In this document: piece by piece, positions 23,826 to 33,558 of the stretch
How positions within the stretch are numbered: the stretch's first letter is position 1
How the letters are laid out: each line of letters begins with the position of its first letter
Assembly (NCBI RefSeq): GCF_000787835.1
Contig: NZ_BBPP01000040.1
Coordinates: forward strand, 1-64,000
Origin: Streptacidiphilus melanogenes
Lineage (GTDB): Bacteria > Actinomycetota > Actinomycetes > Streptomycetales > Streptomycetaceae
Reading direction: 5' to 3'
DNA: 64,000 bases
Notes under the pieces: model-generated
Seen by the model: only the letters and a program-made list of their open reading frames with translations
What the model was told of the DNA's origin: nothing
Database searches by the model: none
Position numbers and translations under genes: made by a program

Positions 23826-23865
23826 CGCTCGGCCTCCTTCATGGATCGTGGTGTGCGGTTGCAGG

Positions 23866-24291
23866 TCAGGCGCGGTCGATCTCGAACCAGACGGCCTTGC
23901 CGTCCTTCCTTGGCTCGCAGCCCCACGCATGGGAGAGCCGTTGCAGGACCCGCAGGCCGTGGCCGCCGGGGTGCGCTGGGACTGCGGCACGCACCACCGG
24001 TGGCTGGTCGGTGCCGTCTTCGACCTCGACCCGCAGCCGCCCGCCAGTGCTGGAGACGACCAGCTGACGTGGACCGCCGGCGTGCAGGCATGCGTTGGTG
24101 ACCAGCTCCGACGTCATCAGCAGGACGTCTTCGACGACGGCGCGCTGCTCGTCACCGGGGCCGTCGAGCCAGCCGCGCTCGTCCAGGCATGCCCGGACGA
24201 AGTCACGGCAGCGGCCCACCACCCCGCGGCCCTCGGACACGACCATCCGGTCCACCCGGGGACCCTCCGCCGAATACATCACTCTGGCCAC
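23866..24291 (-). CDS. HATPase-domain anti-sigma / serine kinase
   Basis: The 141-residue product has a Bergerat ATPase core: LLMTSELVTNACLHAGGPRQ (the N-box, ELVTNAxxH), VEVEDGTDQPPVVRAAVPAH (the DxG box) and GGHGLRVLQRLSHAWG (the G-box). It ends WFEIDRA. This is the streptomycete RsbW-like family, which phosphorylates STAS partners or sequesters sigma factors. Its start (GTG 24291, after GAGAGGGGG) is 12 bases beyond the stop of the STAS gene at 24304, so they form the second partner-switch pair in the window. Confidence 0.88.
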   Translation of the reverse strand: MARVMYSAEGPRVDRMVVSEGRGVVGRCRDFVRACLDERGWLDGPGDEQRAVVEDVLLMTSELVTNACLHAGGPRQLVVSSTGGRLRVEVEDGTDQPPVVRAAVPAHPGGHGLRVLQRLSHAWGCEPRKDGKAVWFEIDRA

Positions 24292-24303
24292 CGGGGCCCC
24301 CTC

Positions 24304-24684
24304 TCAGCCGCCGTCGACCTGGGCGTCCGCCAGGGACGCGTACTGCGGGAAGAGCGTGCCCGCCCCGGTGGTCTTGAACAGTCGGGCGACCGGGGCGGGC
24401 ATGCCCACCAGGGCGACCAGCGCTCCGCGTTCCTGGGCCCTCAGGCGAGCCTCCAGCAGCAGGTTGAGCCCGGTGGAGTCGCAGAAGCCGAGTTCCGAGA
24501 GGTCCACCAGGACCCGCTTGGATCCGGTTTCCTCGCAGCGCCGCAGGGCATCGCGCAGTATCGGGGCGGTGTCGTGGTCGAGTTCGCCGGCCAGGCACAG
24601 GACCGCCACCTGCTCGGCCAGGGTCTCCGCGACCGTGAGGTGCTCGCCGTCGCCTTCGCCGGGCTTTGGGATTTCGGACGGCAT
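24304..24684 (-). CDS. STAS-domain anti-anti-sigma factor
   Basis: The 126-residue protein reads LTVAETLAEQVAVLCLAGEL, then SKRVLVDLSELGFCDSTGLN, with the phosphorylatable Ser following the conserved Asp (FCDSTGLN), and ARLFKTTGAGTLFPQYASL. It has the RsbV-type STAS fold. In its unphosphorylated state it should bind the HATPase encoded directly downstream and free a sigma factor. ATG 24684 follows GGGAGAGGGAG. The divergent hybrid kinase gene starts 336 bases away. Confidence 0.9.
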   Translation of the reverse strand: MPSEIPKPGEGDGEHLTVAETLAEQVAVLCLAGELDHDTAPILRDALRRCEETGSKRVLVDLSELGFCDSTGLNLLLEARLRAQERGALVALVGMPAPVARLFKTTGAGTLFPQYASLADAQVDGG

Positions 24685-25019
24685 GGCCACTCCCTCTCCC
24701 TCCGGTGCGCGCGTCGGAAGATCTTGTCTGGCGCCATCATCTCCCGGCTTCGGTGGTCGGGCAGCCCGGCTTCCGGGCGGTCCTGGCGTGTCCACCGGCT
24801 GTGTCGTCGCTTCTGCCCACCGGCCGCGACACTATGCCGCGCCGGGTGCCCCGGGTTGACCTCGGCAGAACCCCCTCACCAGATTCCGTTCCCTGGCGCA
24901 ACGGTCAGGGCCTCGGTGCTGTCCTGGCGGGAGGCGTGGAACGATGAAAGCGAGCCAGCTTCTGACTCCCGGGCCGTCGATTTTAGGGCGGCGGGCCGAC
25001 CAGCCGTGAGAGGCCGCAG
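24685..25019. other. Divergent promoter region
   Basis: About 335 bases between the STAS operon (minus) and the HAMP-array kinase (plus). No gene is supported. It should hold both promoters, and the shared region suggests joint control. Confidence 0.4.
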
Positions 25020-28000
25020 ATGGACAGTCATCCGACAACCGGTGCCCCCGTGCCGGGCAATGGCTCCGATCAGCGGGACCGTGAGGGTCTGGCGCAGTTG
25101 CTCGCGGGCCTGACCGCGGTCCGCGACGGCGACTTCTCGGCGCGACTGGCGCCGGGCATGGACGGTTCGGACGGGCTGCTGGGCGAGATCGCCGTGGTCT
25201 TCAACGACATGCTGGACCGGCTCACCCTGGTCACCTCGGAAGTCACCCGGGTGGCCCAGGAGGTCGGCGGTCAGGGGCGACTGGGCGGGCAGGCGCAGGT
25301 GCCGGGACTGCGCGGGGTATGGCGGGAGCTCGCCGACTCGGTCAATGCGATGGCCCGCAATCTGACCGACCAGGTGCGCAATATCGCCCAGGTGACCACG
25401 GCGGTGGCCAAGGGCGACCTGACGCAGAAGATCGAGGTCGACGCCCTCGGGGAGATTCTGGCGTTGAAGAACACGGTCAACACCATGGTCGACCAGCTGT
25501 CCGCGTTTGCCGACGAGGTCACCCGGGTCGCCCGCGAGGTCGGCACCGAAGGGGTGCTGGGCGGTCAGGCCCGCGTGCCCGGCGTGGCCGGAACCTGGCG
25601 TGACCTGACCGACAACGTCAACTCCATGGCAGGCAATCTGACCGGCCAGGTGCGCGCCATCGCGCAGGTCGCCACCGCGGTAGCAACGGGCGACCTGACA
25701 CAGAAGATCGCGGTAGACGCCCGGGGCGAGATCCTGGAGCTGAAGACCACCATCAACACCATGGTCGACCAGCTCTCCGGCTTCGCCGACGAGGTCACCC
25801 GCGTCGCCCGCGAGGTCGGCACCGAGGGCAAGCTCGGCGGCCAGGCAACCGTCCGCGGGGTGGACGGGACCTGGAAGGACCTCACCGACAACGTCAACGT
25901 CATGGCCTCGAACCTGACCGGCCAGGTCCGCTCGATCGCGCAGGTCGCCCAGGCGGTCGAGCGTGGGGACCTGTCCCGGAAGATCTCCGTGGAGGCGAGC
26001 GGCGAGGTGGCCGCTCTGGCCGAGGCGATCAACACCATGGTGGACATGCTCTCCGCCTTCGCCGACGAGGTCACCCGCGTCGCGGGTGAAGTCGGGACCG
26101 AGGGGGTCCTGGGCGGTCAGGCTCGCGTCCCGAACGTCGCCGGGACCTGGAAGGACCTGACCGACAACGTCAACTCCATGGCCACCAACCTCACCGGCCA
26201 GGTCCGCAACATCGCGCAGGTCACCACGGCCGTCGCCCGCGGTGACCTGACCCGCAAGATCGACGTCGACGCCCGGGGCGAGATCCTGGAGCTGAAGACC
26301 ACCATCAACACCATGGTCGACACCCTCTCCTCGTTCGCGGCCGAGGTGACCCGCGTCGCCCGCGAGGTCGGCAGCGAGGGCCGGCTCGGCGGCCAGGCCG
26401 AGGTCGAGGGCGTCCACGGTACCTGGAAGCGGCTGACGGAGAACGTCAACGAACTGGCCGGGAACCTCACCCGCCAGGTCCGCGCCATCGCCGAGGTGAC
26501 CAGCGCCGTCGCTGAGGGCGACCTGACCCGCTCGATCACCGTCGAAGCGCCGGGCGAGGTGGGCGACCTCAGGGACAACATCAATGCCATGGTCGAGTCG
26601 CTGCGTGAGACCACCCGTACCAACCAGGAACAGGACTGGCTCAAGGGCAACCTGGCCCGGATCTCCGCCCTGATGCAGGGCCCCCGAAGCCTGGACGCCA
26701 TGGCCGAGCTGGTGCTGGAGGAGCTGACACCGCTGGTCGACGCGGTGTTCGGCGCCCTCTACCTCGTAGAGGAAACCCCGCAGGGCACGGAACTGGTCCG
26801 CGTCGGCGCCTACGGCGCACCCGCCGGGCAGCCGGTCCGCTTCGCGATGGGCGAGTCCCTGGTCGGGCAGTGCGCGCGCAGCCGCCGAACCCGGGTGATC
26901 GAGAACCTGCCGCCGGGCTACCTGACCGTCTCCTCCGGCGCGGGCAGCGCCACCCCTGCCTCGCTGGCGCTACTGCCGGTCGTGATGGAGGACCAGCTCC
27001 TCGGTGTCGTCGAACTCGCCTCGCTGGCTGGCTTCTCCCAGCTGCACCGAGACTTCCTGGGGATGGTGACGGAGGCGCTCGGCGTCAATGTCAGCTCCCT
27101 TCTGGCCAACACCCGGACCGACGAGCTGCTCACCCAGTCGCGCCGGCTGACCGCCCAGCTCCAGGAGCGGCAGCAGGAGCTGCAGCGCTCCAACGCGGAA
27201 CTGCAGGAGAAGGCGGCCCAGCTGGCCGACCGCAACCACGACATCGAGGCCAAGAACCTCGAGATCGAGCAGGCACGGCAGGAACTGGAGGAGCGGGCGC
27301 ACCAGCTGTCGACAGCGTCGATGTACAAGTCGGAGTTCCTGGCCAACATGAGCCACGAACTGCGCACCCCGCTCAACAGCCTGCTCGTGCTCGCGCAACT
27401 GCTCGCACAGAACCCCGGCGGCACGCTGACGGACACACAAGTCGGCTACGCCACCGTGATCCATTCCGCCGGCTCGGACCTGCTGGAGCTCATCAACGAC
27501 ATCCTCGACCTGTCCAAGGTCGAAGCCGGCAAACTCGGCGTGAACCCCGAACCCTTCGCGCTGCGCCCACTGCTGGACGCGCTGGAGACCACCTTCCGGC
27601 CGCTCACCGCCGAGAAGGCACTGGAGTTCCACGTCAGCACCGGCCCCGACCTCCCCGCTGAACTCGTAAGCGACGAGCAGCGGTTGCGGCAGGTCCTGCG
27701 CAACCTGCTCTCCAACGCGGTCAAGTTCACCGAGAGCGGCAGCATCGAACTGCGCGTCGAGATCGCCACACCGGACTCACTGCCCGACGAACTGCCCGCG
27801 CCCGGCATCCCGGTGCTGGCCTTCCACGTCAAGGACACCGGCATCGGGATCGCCGAGGAGCACCTGGAGACCATTTTCGGCGCCTTCCTCCAAGCCGACG
27901 GCACCACCAGCCGCCGCTACGGCGGCACCGGCCTCGGCCTGTCGATCAGCCGCCAGATCGCCCACCTGCTCGGCGGCGTCATCCAGGCACAGAGCTCCCC

Positions 28001-28502
28001 GGGCCAGGGCAGCACGTTCACCCTCCTCATCCCCGTCCGCACCCCCGCCGGGCCCACCTCATCCGAGCCCACGACCGCATCCCGGGCCCCGGCCCCCGCG
28101 TCCGCTGAAGACGCCCGGCTCGGCACCGGCCTTGAGGGCCGGGTCGCTCTCATCGTCGACGACGACCAGCGCAACGTGTTCGCGCTCACCGGCGTCCTCG
28201 AGCTGCACGGCGCGCATGTCCTGCGCGCCTCCAACGGCCAGGAGGGTGTCGACGTTCTGGAGGCTCGGGACGACATCGACGTCGTACTGATGGACGTGAT
28301 GATGCCCGAGCTGGACGGCTACGAGGCCACACGCCGGATCAGAGCCACCCCTCGCTTCGCGGACCTGCCGATCATTGCGGTCACGGCCAAGGCGATGCCC
28401 GCGGACCGGGAGGCGATCCTGGCCGCCGGCGCGACCGACTACATCGTGAAGCCGCTGGACGCCGACGACCTCCTGCGCCGGATCCTCCGGGTGCTGGCCT
28501 GA
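25020..28502 (+). CDS. Soluble hybrid histidine kinase with HAMP array, GAF, HisKA-HATPase and receiver
   Basis: The 1160-residue protein has no signal peptide or membrane helix. Residues about 25-535 are a row of HAMP units of 92 residues each ([20 protein letters not shown], then DLTDNVNxMAxNLTGQVRxI and [11 protein letters not shown], repeated). A GAF domain follows (about 545-695), then a coiled coil, then HisKA with the phospho-acceptor His779 (MSHELRT). An HATPase domain comes next ([27 protein letters not shown]) and a C-terminal receiver has Asp1092 ([12 protein letters not shown]). This is the layout of fungal Nik1-type osmosensing kinases and their bacterial relatives. Phosphate should pass from His779 to Asp1092. 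GAGAGG precedes ATG 25020. It is inferred to be the sensor of the stress island. Confidence 0.93.
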   Translation: MDSHPTTGAPVPGNGSDQRDREGLAQLLAGLTAVRDGDFSARLAPGMDGSDGLLGEIAVVFNDMLDRLTLVTSEVTRVAQEVGGQGRLGGQAQVPGLRGVWRELADSVNAMARNLTDQVRNIAQVTTAVAKGDLTQKIEVDALGEILALKNTVNTMVDQLSAFADEVTRVAREVGTEGVLGGQARVPGVAGTWRDLTDNVNSMAGNLTGQVRAIAQVATAVATGDLTQKIAVDARGEILELKTTINTMVDQLSGFADEVTRVAREVGTEGKLGGQATVRGVDGTWKDLTDNVNVMASNLTGQVRSIAQVAQAVERGDLSRKISVEASGEVAALAEAINTMVDMLSAFADEVTRVAGEVGTEGVLGGQARVPNVAGTWKDLTDNVNSMATNLTGQVRNIAQVTTAVARGDLTRKIDVDARGEILELKTTINTMVDTLSSFAAEVTRVAREVGSEGRLGGQAEVEGVHGTWKRLTENVNELAGNLTRQVRAIAEVTSAVAEGDLTRSITVEAPGEVGDLRDNINAMVESLRETTRTNQEQDWLKGNLARISALMQGPRSLDAMAELVLEELTPLVDAVFGALYLVEETPQGTELVRVGAYGAPAGQPVRFAMGESLVGQCARSRRTRVIENLPPGYLTVSSGAGSATPASLALLPVVMEDQLLGVVELASLAGFSQLHRDFLGMVTEALGVNVSSLLANTRTDELLTQSRRLTAQLQERQQELQRSNAELQEKAAQLADRNHDIEAKNLEIEQARQELEERAHQLSTASMYKSEFLANMSHELRTPLNSLLVLAQLLAQNPGGTLTDTQVGYATVIHSAGSDLLELINDILDLSKVEAGKLGVNPEPFALRPLLDALETTFRPLTAEKALEFHVSTGPDLPAELVSDEQRLRQVLRNLLSNAVKFTESGSIELRVEIATPDSLPDELPAPGIPVLAFHVKDTGIGIAEEHLETIFGAFLQADGTTSRRYGGTGLGLSISRQIAHLLGGVIQAQSSPGQGSTFTLLIPVRTPAGPTSSEPTTASRAPAPASAEDARLGTGLEGRVALIVDDDQRNVFALTGVLELHGAHVLRASNGQEGVDVLEARDDIDVVLMDVMMPELDGYEATRRIRATPRFADLPIIAVTAKAMPADREAILAAGATDYIVKPLDADDLLRRILRVLA
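25230..26610 (+). repeat. Tandem HAMP-coding repeats, 276-bp period
   Basis: Copies of GACGAGGTCACCCG begin at 25512, 25788 and 26064, spaced by exactly 276 bases, with diverged units on both sides. Each period encodes 92 residues, so the array evolved by in-frame duplication. The near-identical units invite recombination and misassembly. Confidence 0.85.
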
Positions 28503-28549
28503 CTGGCGCTATTGGTGCCTGGAGCGCCGATATCGCCAGTCTGACCGCT

Positions 28550-28572
28550 GCCCCGGGGCGACCGACCGGGGC
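28550..28572. terminator. Hairpin between convergent kinase and phosphatase genes
   Basis: GCCCCGG at 28550-28556 pairs with CCGGGGC at 28566-28572 around nine bases. It lies between the stop of the hybrid kinase and the stop of the SpoIIE phosphatase, where a shared terminator is expected. The stem is only 7 bp. Confidence 0.35.
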
Positions 28573-28617
28573 CGCAGAAGAGGAGGATGGCAGCTCAGGG
28601 GTACTGATCTGCGGGCC

Positions 28618-30897
28618 CTATTGGACGCGGATCAGCACCAGGCTGGCGTCGTCGTCGGTGTCGCCCCGAGCTGCGGCCAGGAGCGTGTCGGCGCCCGTCT
28701 CCAGGTCGTCGGCGTGATTCAACCCCTCGAGGGCTCGGGCCAGCATGGCCAGGGCGTCGTCGATCGAGGACCGGCGGCGCTCGATCAGCCCGTCCGTGCA
28801 CAGCAGCAGCAGGTCGCCGTCGCGCAGGTCGACCTGTGACTCCTGGTACCGGGTGCCGGGCACCGCCCCGAGGAGCAGGTTGGGTGCGGACTCCAGCAGC
28901 CGCGCTCGCCCGTCGCGCAGCAGCAGCGGGGGCAGGTGCCCGGCGCTGGTCCACCGCAGCGTCTGCCGCTCTGGATCGAAGTAGGCGCAGATGGTGGTCG
29001 CCGTTGGGTGTCCGGTGGTGCGCAGCGCCGCCTCGTTCAGCGAACGCATCACGTCACCTGGCTCGCCGCCGGAGCAGCTGAGCCCCCGCAGGGCGTTCTT
29101 CAGTGCCACCATGCCGGTGGCCGCGTCGATGCCGTGTCCGGCGACGTCGCCGACCGCGATCAGGACCCGGCCGTCGGGCAGGTGCAGCACGTCGTACCAG
29201 TCGCCGCCGACCCGGTACTCCTCGGCCGCCGGGCGGTAGCGTGCCGCGACCCGCAGGCCGGGCAGCGCGTCCAGGCCGGACTGCTCGGGGACGATCGCCT
29301 GCTGCAACTGCAGGGCGAGTTTGTGCCGAAGATCCGCCTGCGCCTGCACCGAGCCGAGCCGGTCGAACGTCGCCGCGAGCGCCACCTCGGTCTGGTGCTG
29401 GGCGGAGGCGTCCTGGAAGAACCCGGTGAGGCCGGTGAGCGTTCCGTGGGTGAGCAGCGGGTCCGCGATGAGCCGGATGTGGCGCACACCCCCTTCCGGC
29501 CGGGGGACCCGCAGCATCCCCGAGACGCCCTCCAGCCGAGACGTCAAAGCCTCCAGCATCCGGGACAGGTCCGGCCTGTCCTCGGGGACGACCAGGTTGG
29601 CCAGCCGCTCGAGCGGGAATGGCTCCGTGTCGGCGGGCAGACCCAGTAGCGGGGCGACCTGCTCGCTCCACTGCGTCACCCCCAGGGCCCGGTCGTCCTC
29701 GAACGCGGCTAGGGAACCCAAACGCCCCGCGCGGTTGAGCACCGAGAAGCTGTGGTCGCGTCCCTCCGCGTGCCACAGCACCGCACACCGTTCGGCGGAG
29801 ACCGCGAGCACACGCACGTTCAACAGCGGCACGGTGCCGGGCTGCTTTGCGACGGGAAGCCGGGGCACCCGCTGCACCGCCCGGTGCCGGTACGCGTCAC
29901 CGACCAGCGCGGTCAGGTCGTCCGCCACCTGCGGCAGGACATGCGCGAGTGGCCTGCCCACGGGCCTTGGCACTCCACTGCCCCTGCGCTGCGCGGCCGC
30001 GTTCATGTGCTCCACGAACAGCACCGGCGATCCGTCCGTGGTCTCATTGCGTGCCCTGCGCAGCATCATCGCCGGCTCGGCCAGCAGATCGAGCGTGGAG
30101 GCCAGCACCGGCAGGGTTGCGCCGGGATCGGTCAGGTGCCGGACACTCCCCAGTACCCGGGCCAGCACATCCAGCAGGCCGCTCACCCGCAGACGCAACT
30201 CCCGGTCCAGCTCGCGGGCCTCGCGCCAGGCCACCAGAACCACGCCGCAGGAAGTCCCCTCGTGCCGCAGCGGCAACACCGCGCGCGCCGCCTCCAGAGC
30301 CGGTCCCGGCAGCTCACCCGCGTCCCCGACGCCGCGCGGCAGCCAGATCGGCTCCGCCTCGGCCAGCGCCCGCTGCGGCAAGGCGTGCCACTGCGGCGGA
30401 ATCTGCGACCACTGCGCGCGGTCCAGGGACGTGAACCCCGCGGAGGCGGTCAGACGCAGACAGTCGCTCGATGTGCGCCGCCACACCATCAGCCCTCGCA
30501 CCCCGACCGGCCGCAGTGCGCCGAGGAGCGTGCCCGTGACCTCGTCCAGATCTCGGCTGACCTCCGCCGCCGTCGTAGCCTCCAGCCGGGCCCGCGAGCC
30601 TGCCAGCGCCGCTTCGGATGCCTCGGGCGCCTCGATGGAGGCCCCGCACGCGCCGCTGACCAGGTCCGCCGCCAGATCGCGGACCGGGACCCCGGCCCGC
30701 GCCGCGAGCTGGCGCAAGGACTGGGCCGCCATCGTGGGTTCCATCGCCTGCTGCGCCACGAGAACACCGGCAGCGAGATCCAGCAGATGGCGATCCTCGC
30801 TCCGCGCCAGCTCGGCCGCCAGGTCCAGGTACGCCGCCGGCAGAGACCGCGCGTCTGGCGCGGACCGGTCCGACGGGACATCGCTGTCCTGTGCCAT
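28618..30897 (-). CDS. SpoIIE-type PP2C phosphatase with N-terminal ANTAR-like domain, GAF and PAS
   Basis: The 759-residue protein opens with an ANTAR-like helical segment (residues about 20-85; DRHLLDLAAGVLVAQQAMEP, then AAQSLRQLAARAGVPVRDLA). A GAF-like region follows (about 105-255), then a PAS-like region (about 260-500), then a PP2C/SpoIIE phosphatase domain (about 530-759) with GGDWYDVLHLPDGRVLIAVG, DVAGHGIDAATGMVALKNAL and LLLLCTDGLIERR. The conserved Asp residues bind the metal ions. RsbU/SpoIIE-type enzymes dephosphorylate STAS anti-anti-sigma factors and so switch sigma factors on. ANTAR domains normally bind RNA, and their fusion to a phosphatase is uncommon. It faces the hybrid kinase gene. 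Confidence 0.88.
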   Translation of the reverse strand: MAQDSDVPSDRSAPDARSLPAAYLDLAAELARSEDRHLLDLAAGVLVAQQAMEPTMAAQSLRQLAARAGVPVRDLAADLVSGACGASIEAPEASEAALAGSRARLEATTAAEVSRDLDEVTGTLLGALRPVGVRGLMVWRRTSSDCLRLTASAGFTSLDRAQWSQIPPQWHALPQRALAEAEPIWLPRGVGDAGELPGPALEAARAVLPLRHEGTSCGVVLVAWREARELDRELRLRVSGLLDVLARVLGSVRHLTDPGATLPVLASTLDLLAEPAMMLRRARNETTDGSPVLFVEHMNAAAQRRGSGVPRPVGRPLAHVLPQVADDLTALVGDAYRHRAVQRVPRLPVAKQPGTVPLLNVRVLAVSAERCAVLWHAEGRDHSFSVLNRAGRLGSLAAFEDDRALGVTQWSEQVAPLLGLPADTEPFPLERLANLVVPEDRPDLSRMLEALTSRLEGVSGMLRVPRPEGGVRHIRLIADPLLTHGTLTGLTGFFQDASAQHQTEVALAATFDRLGSVQAQADLRHKLALQLQQAIVPEQSGLDALPGLRVAARYRPAAEEYRVGGDWYDVLHLPDGRVLIAVGDVAGHGIDAATGMVALKNALRGLSCSGGEPGDVMRSLNEAALRTTGHPTATTICAYFDPERQTLRWTSAGHLPPLLLRDGRARLLESAPNLLLGAVPGTRYQESQVDLRDGDLLLLCTDGLIERRRSSIDDALAMLARALEGLNHADDLETGADTLLAAARGDTDDDASLVLIRVQ

Positions 30898-31021
30898 GAC
30901 GCCTCCCCTGACGGCCTCGCGACGAGAATGACCTCTCCAGTCTGCCCGTCTGAGGTGTTGCAGAGGAGACCGGCTGGTCCCGCGGCGACCTGCTGTGCAG
31001 GGATTGGGCAGGTCCGGTCAC

Positions 31022-31645
31022 TCACGTGGGTCGGTGCGAGCCACTGTCCTCGGCGCTACGGCCGGTGAGCGCGAGCAGGCGCGTCTGCGGGTCGGCGCCC
31101 TGCGGCACCGGCACCGGCAGCGGCGGGTCGAACAGCCCGGTGGCGGCCAGCCGGTCGGCGTAGCCGGACAACTCACGCAGGGCGAATTCCACCAGCGGGT
31201 CGGGGAGCCGTTCCTCGGCACCCAGTGCACGGGCGAGGTCCCAGGCGTGCACCACGGTGTCCATGGCGATCTGGCTGCACAGGTGCGCGGCAGACGCCGG
31301 CCCCGCCGACAGCACGACGGTGCGATCGAGGGCGCCGCCGGTGTGCACGGCCTCCTCGGCGAGCGTCGCGGCCCGCTTCCAGGCCAGGACCGGGGCCGCG
31401 CCGAGCACGTCGGTGCCCTCCCGATCCGCCAGAGCGACGGCAGGGGTCCCGGCCAGCAGCGGCGGCACCCACAGGTGCTGGACGATGACGTGGTTGGCCA
31501 GGGCCCGTACCGACCAGTGTCGGCACGGTGTCCGGTGACCCCACTGGTGGGGCTCGACCTGCCGGAGCAGGTGCCCGAAGTGGTCCAGGGCCGCGCCGTA
31601 GTGCTGCGGAAGCGTGTCAGCGTCGTCCTGCCTTTTGGTGACCAT
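31022..31645 (-). CDS. DinB-like mycothiol-type maleylpyruvate isomerase family protein (TIGR03086-like)
   Basis: The 207-residue protein carries the actinobacterial DinB-like signature: ALDHFGHLLRQVEPHQWGHR, then PCRHWSVRALANHVIVQHLW (the H of the metal site) and SQIAMDTVVHAWDLARALGA (the HAWD motif). The three histidines H43, H53 and H138 (approximate positions) would bind Zn. Relatives use mycothiol or similar thiols. AGGAGA precedes ATG 31645. Its substrate is unknown. Confidence 0.82.
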   Translation of the reverse strand: MVTKRQDDADTLPQHYGAALDHFGHLLRQVEPHQWGHRTPCRHWSVRALANHVIVQHLWVPPLLAGTPAVALADREGTDVLGAAPVLAWKRAATLAEEAVHTGGALDRTVVLSAGPASAAHLCSQIAMDTVVHAWDLARALGAEERLPDPLVEFALRELSGYADRLAATGLFDPPLPVPVPQGADPQTRLLALTGRSAEDSGSHRPT

Positions 31646-31758
31646 GGCGTCTCCTAGGGTGCTGCGCCGGACCGGGGTCCGGGCCAGGAGAATGCCCCGT
31701 GGCGACGGCTTCACACCCGGCGATCACCACACCCCGGGAGCCCGCGCGTACTGACAAG

Positions 31759-31783
31759 GTGTGCGGGGCGTGCGGAGGGGTAG
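31759..31783 (+). promoter_or_regulatory. SigB-like promoter candidate
   Basis: GTGT at 31759-31762 and GGGTAG at 31778-31783, separated by 15 bases, fit the streptomycete SigB pattern GNNT-N14/16-GGGTAY except for the last base. The small gene at 31829 starts 46 bases downstream. Confidence 0.35.
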
Positions 31784-31828
31784 CCGACGTGCGACAGTGC
31801 GAAACCCCTCGCGCAGTGCACCGGGGAA

Positions 31829-32077
31829 GTGATCACGGTGAAGCAGATGACGATCGAACTGGTCTGCCTGACGGACGGCGAAGTGATGGTGCCCGCGCTC
31901 ACCCTCACCTCCCTGCTCCGCGGTGTCAGCGAGGAGATGTCCGGCTGGACCGCCCGGGAGGGTGATCCGCGTACGGTGAGCGCGGTCAAGGACATGCTGG
32001 ACAGCCTGGCCGACCGCATCGACGTGGACTGCATCGCCGTGTCCACCGAGGCCGCGGCGCATGCCGAAGGCCCGTGA
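31829..32077 (+). CDS. Small conserved hypothetical protein, 82 aa
   Basis: The product reads MTIELVCLTDGEVMVPALTL, then LLRGVSEEMSGWTAREGDPR and VKDMLDSLADRIDVDCIAVS. It is acidic and cytoplasmic, with no known motif. The start is uncertain among GTG 31829, GTG 31838 and ATG 31847; GGGGAAG lies best for 31838. A SigB-like promoter candidate precedes it. The frameshifted PRC-barrel gene follows within ten bases, so the two were probably an operon. Confidence 0.65.
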   Translation: MITVKQMTIELVCLTDGEVMVPALTLTSLLRGVSEEMSGWTAREGDPRTVSAVKDMLDSLADRIDVDCIAVSTEAAAHAEGP

Positions 32078-32086
32078 GCACCAGCC

Positions 32087-32453
32087 GTGGGAGCTCCCGG
32101 CGTGCAGGCACAGCTGGTCATCGCACCGGCCGTGGACGGGGGACTGGGCCGTGCCCTGCGCACGGTCGACGACGTCTCCACCGGACTGCTCGTGGTCACC
32201 ACCGGGCCCTGGTTCTTCGGCAGGCTTCTGGCCGTACCCGCGGGTCTGATCGCCGAAGACGCGAGCGGCACCGTCCGCCCAGCGCTGCGGCAAGCAGAGC
32301 CTCAAGCGTGCACCCGAGTACCGCGCCGCCTCCGCGGACGCCTTCGCCGATTACCGGCAGAAGACCGGCAGGTACTTCGACGACGCCCCCGGCTCCGACG
32401 GGCTCCTGGTGATCTCGAACAGCGTTGGCACAGCAGACCAGCTGCCGGTTTGA
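32087..32453 (+). pseudogene. Frameshifted PRC-barrel protein
   Basis: The first part reads LRTVDDVSTGLLVVTTGPWF, then FGRLLAVPAGLIAEDASGTV, a PRC-barrel like that at 20364 (DTGVWIFGKRVLLPVGTIVR). The rest of the domain continues in another frame as CGKQSLKRAPEYRAASADAF and YRQKTGRYFDDA, ending at 32453. A one-base change between about 32270 and 32295 would restore it. It may be a true pseudogene or a sequencing error. Confidence 0.7.
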
Positions 32454-32481
32454 GCCGCCGGGAAGGGGACAGCCGCTGGCC

Positions 32482-33378
32482 ATGGAAGAGATCACTTCGG
32501 CTACGGCAGCATCCGGTCTCGGCTCCCGTTCCGCACGCAAGGCCCTCGATGCTCTGGGCGAGCTCAGCGTGCTCGACCCGCTGGCGCGAGCGGCACGCGC
32601 AGCCGTCCGCAGACTTCCGCTCGGACAGTCCCGGGAGGTCCTGCACGGGACCTGGCTTGGACACCCGGTGCATCCGGCCCTCGTGCAGGTCCCGCTCGGC
32701 TCGTGGATGAGCGCCGCGGTGCTCGACCTCGTGCCGGGCAACCGCCGCGCGGCCGCCGCGCTGGTCGGGCTTGGCCTGCTCGGAGCAGGCCCAGGCGCGG
32801 TGGCGGGCTGGGTCGACTGGGCAGAGCAGAGCTCCGAGCAGCAACGCACAGGGCTGGTCCACGCGGCCGCGAACCTGACCGCGACAGGCCTTTACAGCGC
32901 GTCCCTGCTGGCACGCCTGGGCGGTCGCCCGGTCCGGGGCCGGATCCTGGGTTGGTCTGGGCTCACCGTGGCGGCAGTGGGCGGGATCATCGGCGGGCAC
33001 CTCGCCTACCGGCAGGGCACCGGCATGAACCAAGCGGGCGACGTGGCGCAGCTCGCAGAGCCCGGTTGGCAGACGGTGGGGCCCGTCGACGAGCTGCCGG
33101 TCGGCGAGCCGGTCCGCCGCGACGTCGGCGACATCCCGGTCGTAGTGCTGCACCACAAGGACGGCACCGTCCATGTGCTGGCGGAACACTGCAACCACCT
33201 GTCCGGACCGCTGTCGCAGGGCACCCTCGAGGACGACTGCCTGCGCTGCCCCTGGCACGGCAGCCTGTTCCGGCTCAGCGACGGCGAGGTCCTGGAAGGC
33301 CCTGCCACCTCGCCCCAGCCCGCCTTTGCCACCCGGGTCATCGCCGGCTGCCTGCTGATACGCGCCCCCGGCGCGTGA
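32482..33378 (+). CDS. Membrane-anchored Rieske [2Fe-2S] protein with DUF2231 domain
   Basis: The 298-residue protein has an N-terminal DUF2231-type membrane region of about four helices (GTWLGHPVHPALVQVPLGSW, then RRAAAALVGLGLLGAGPGAV and LTVAAVGGIIGGHLAYRQGT) followed by a Rieske domain. The Rieske cluster motif is complete: C237-x-H239 (AEHCNHLSG) and C256-x-x-H259 (CPWHGS). It should carry a Rieske [2Fe-2S] centre on the membrane, perhaps accepting electrons from a cytoplasmic donor. ATG 32482 is preceded by GGAAGGGG at a rather long 14-base distance. Confidence 0.88.
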   Translation: MEEITSATAASGLGSRSARKALDALGELSVLDPLARAARAAVRRLPLGQSREVLHGTWLGHPVHPALVQVPLGSWMSAAVLDLVPGNRRAAAALVGLGLLGAGPGAVAGWVDWAEQSSEQQRTGLVHAAANLTATGLYSASLLARLGGRPVRGRILGWSGLTVAAVGGIIGGHLAYRQGTGMNQAGDVAQLAEPGWQTVGPVDELPVGEPVRRDVGDIPVVVLHHKDGTVHVLAEHCNHLSGPLSQGTLEDDCLRCPWHGSLFRLSDGEVLEGPATSPQPAFATRVIAGCLLIRAPGA

Positions 33379-33452
33379 CCGTGCCCAAGGTACCGACACG
33401 GTGAGCGGACGACTACATTCTGTCGGCACGCAAACAGCTCGAGGTTCAGTCC

Positions 33453-33477
33453 GATTGGGGGATGCGTTGCGGGGTAA
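33453..33477 (+). promoter_or_regulatory. SigB-like promoter candidate upstream of sigma factor gene
   Basis: GATT at 33453-33456 and GGGTAA at 33472-33477 are 15 bases apart, which fits the streptomycete SigB pattern GNNT-N14/16-GGGTAY apart from the last base. The sigma gene starts 82 bases downstream, so autoregulation by a SigB-type factor is plausible but untested. Confidence 0.45.
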
Positions 33478-33558
33478 CCGCTGGCAGAACGCCCCGAAGA
33501 AGGGACGGCCCCCACCACATCCAGTCGTGCGGGTGCACTCCGCCCAAGGACCCGTTCC

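Noticed and set aside
24876-26417. Minus-strand frame of 513 codons over the HAMP array
   Set aside because: Its regular repeats only mirror the 276-bp HAMP repeats of the plus-strand kinase, and it has no fold.
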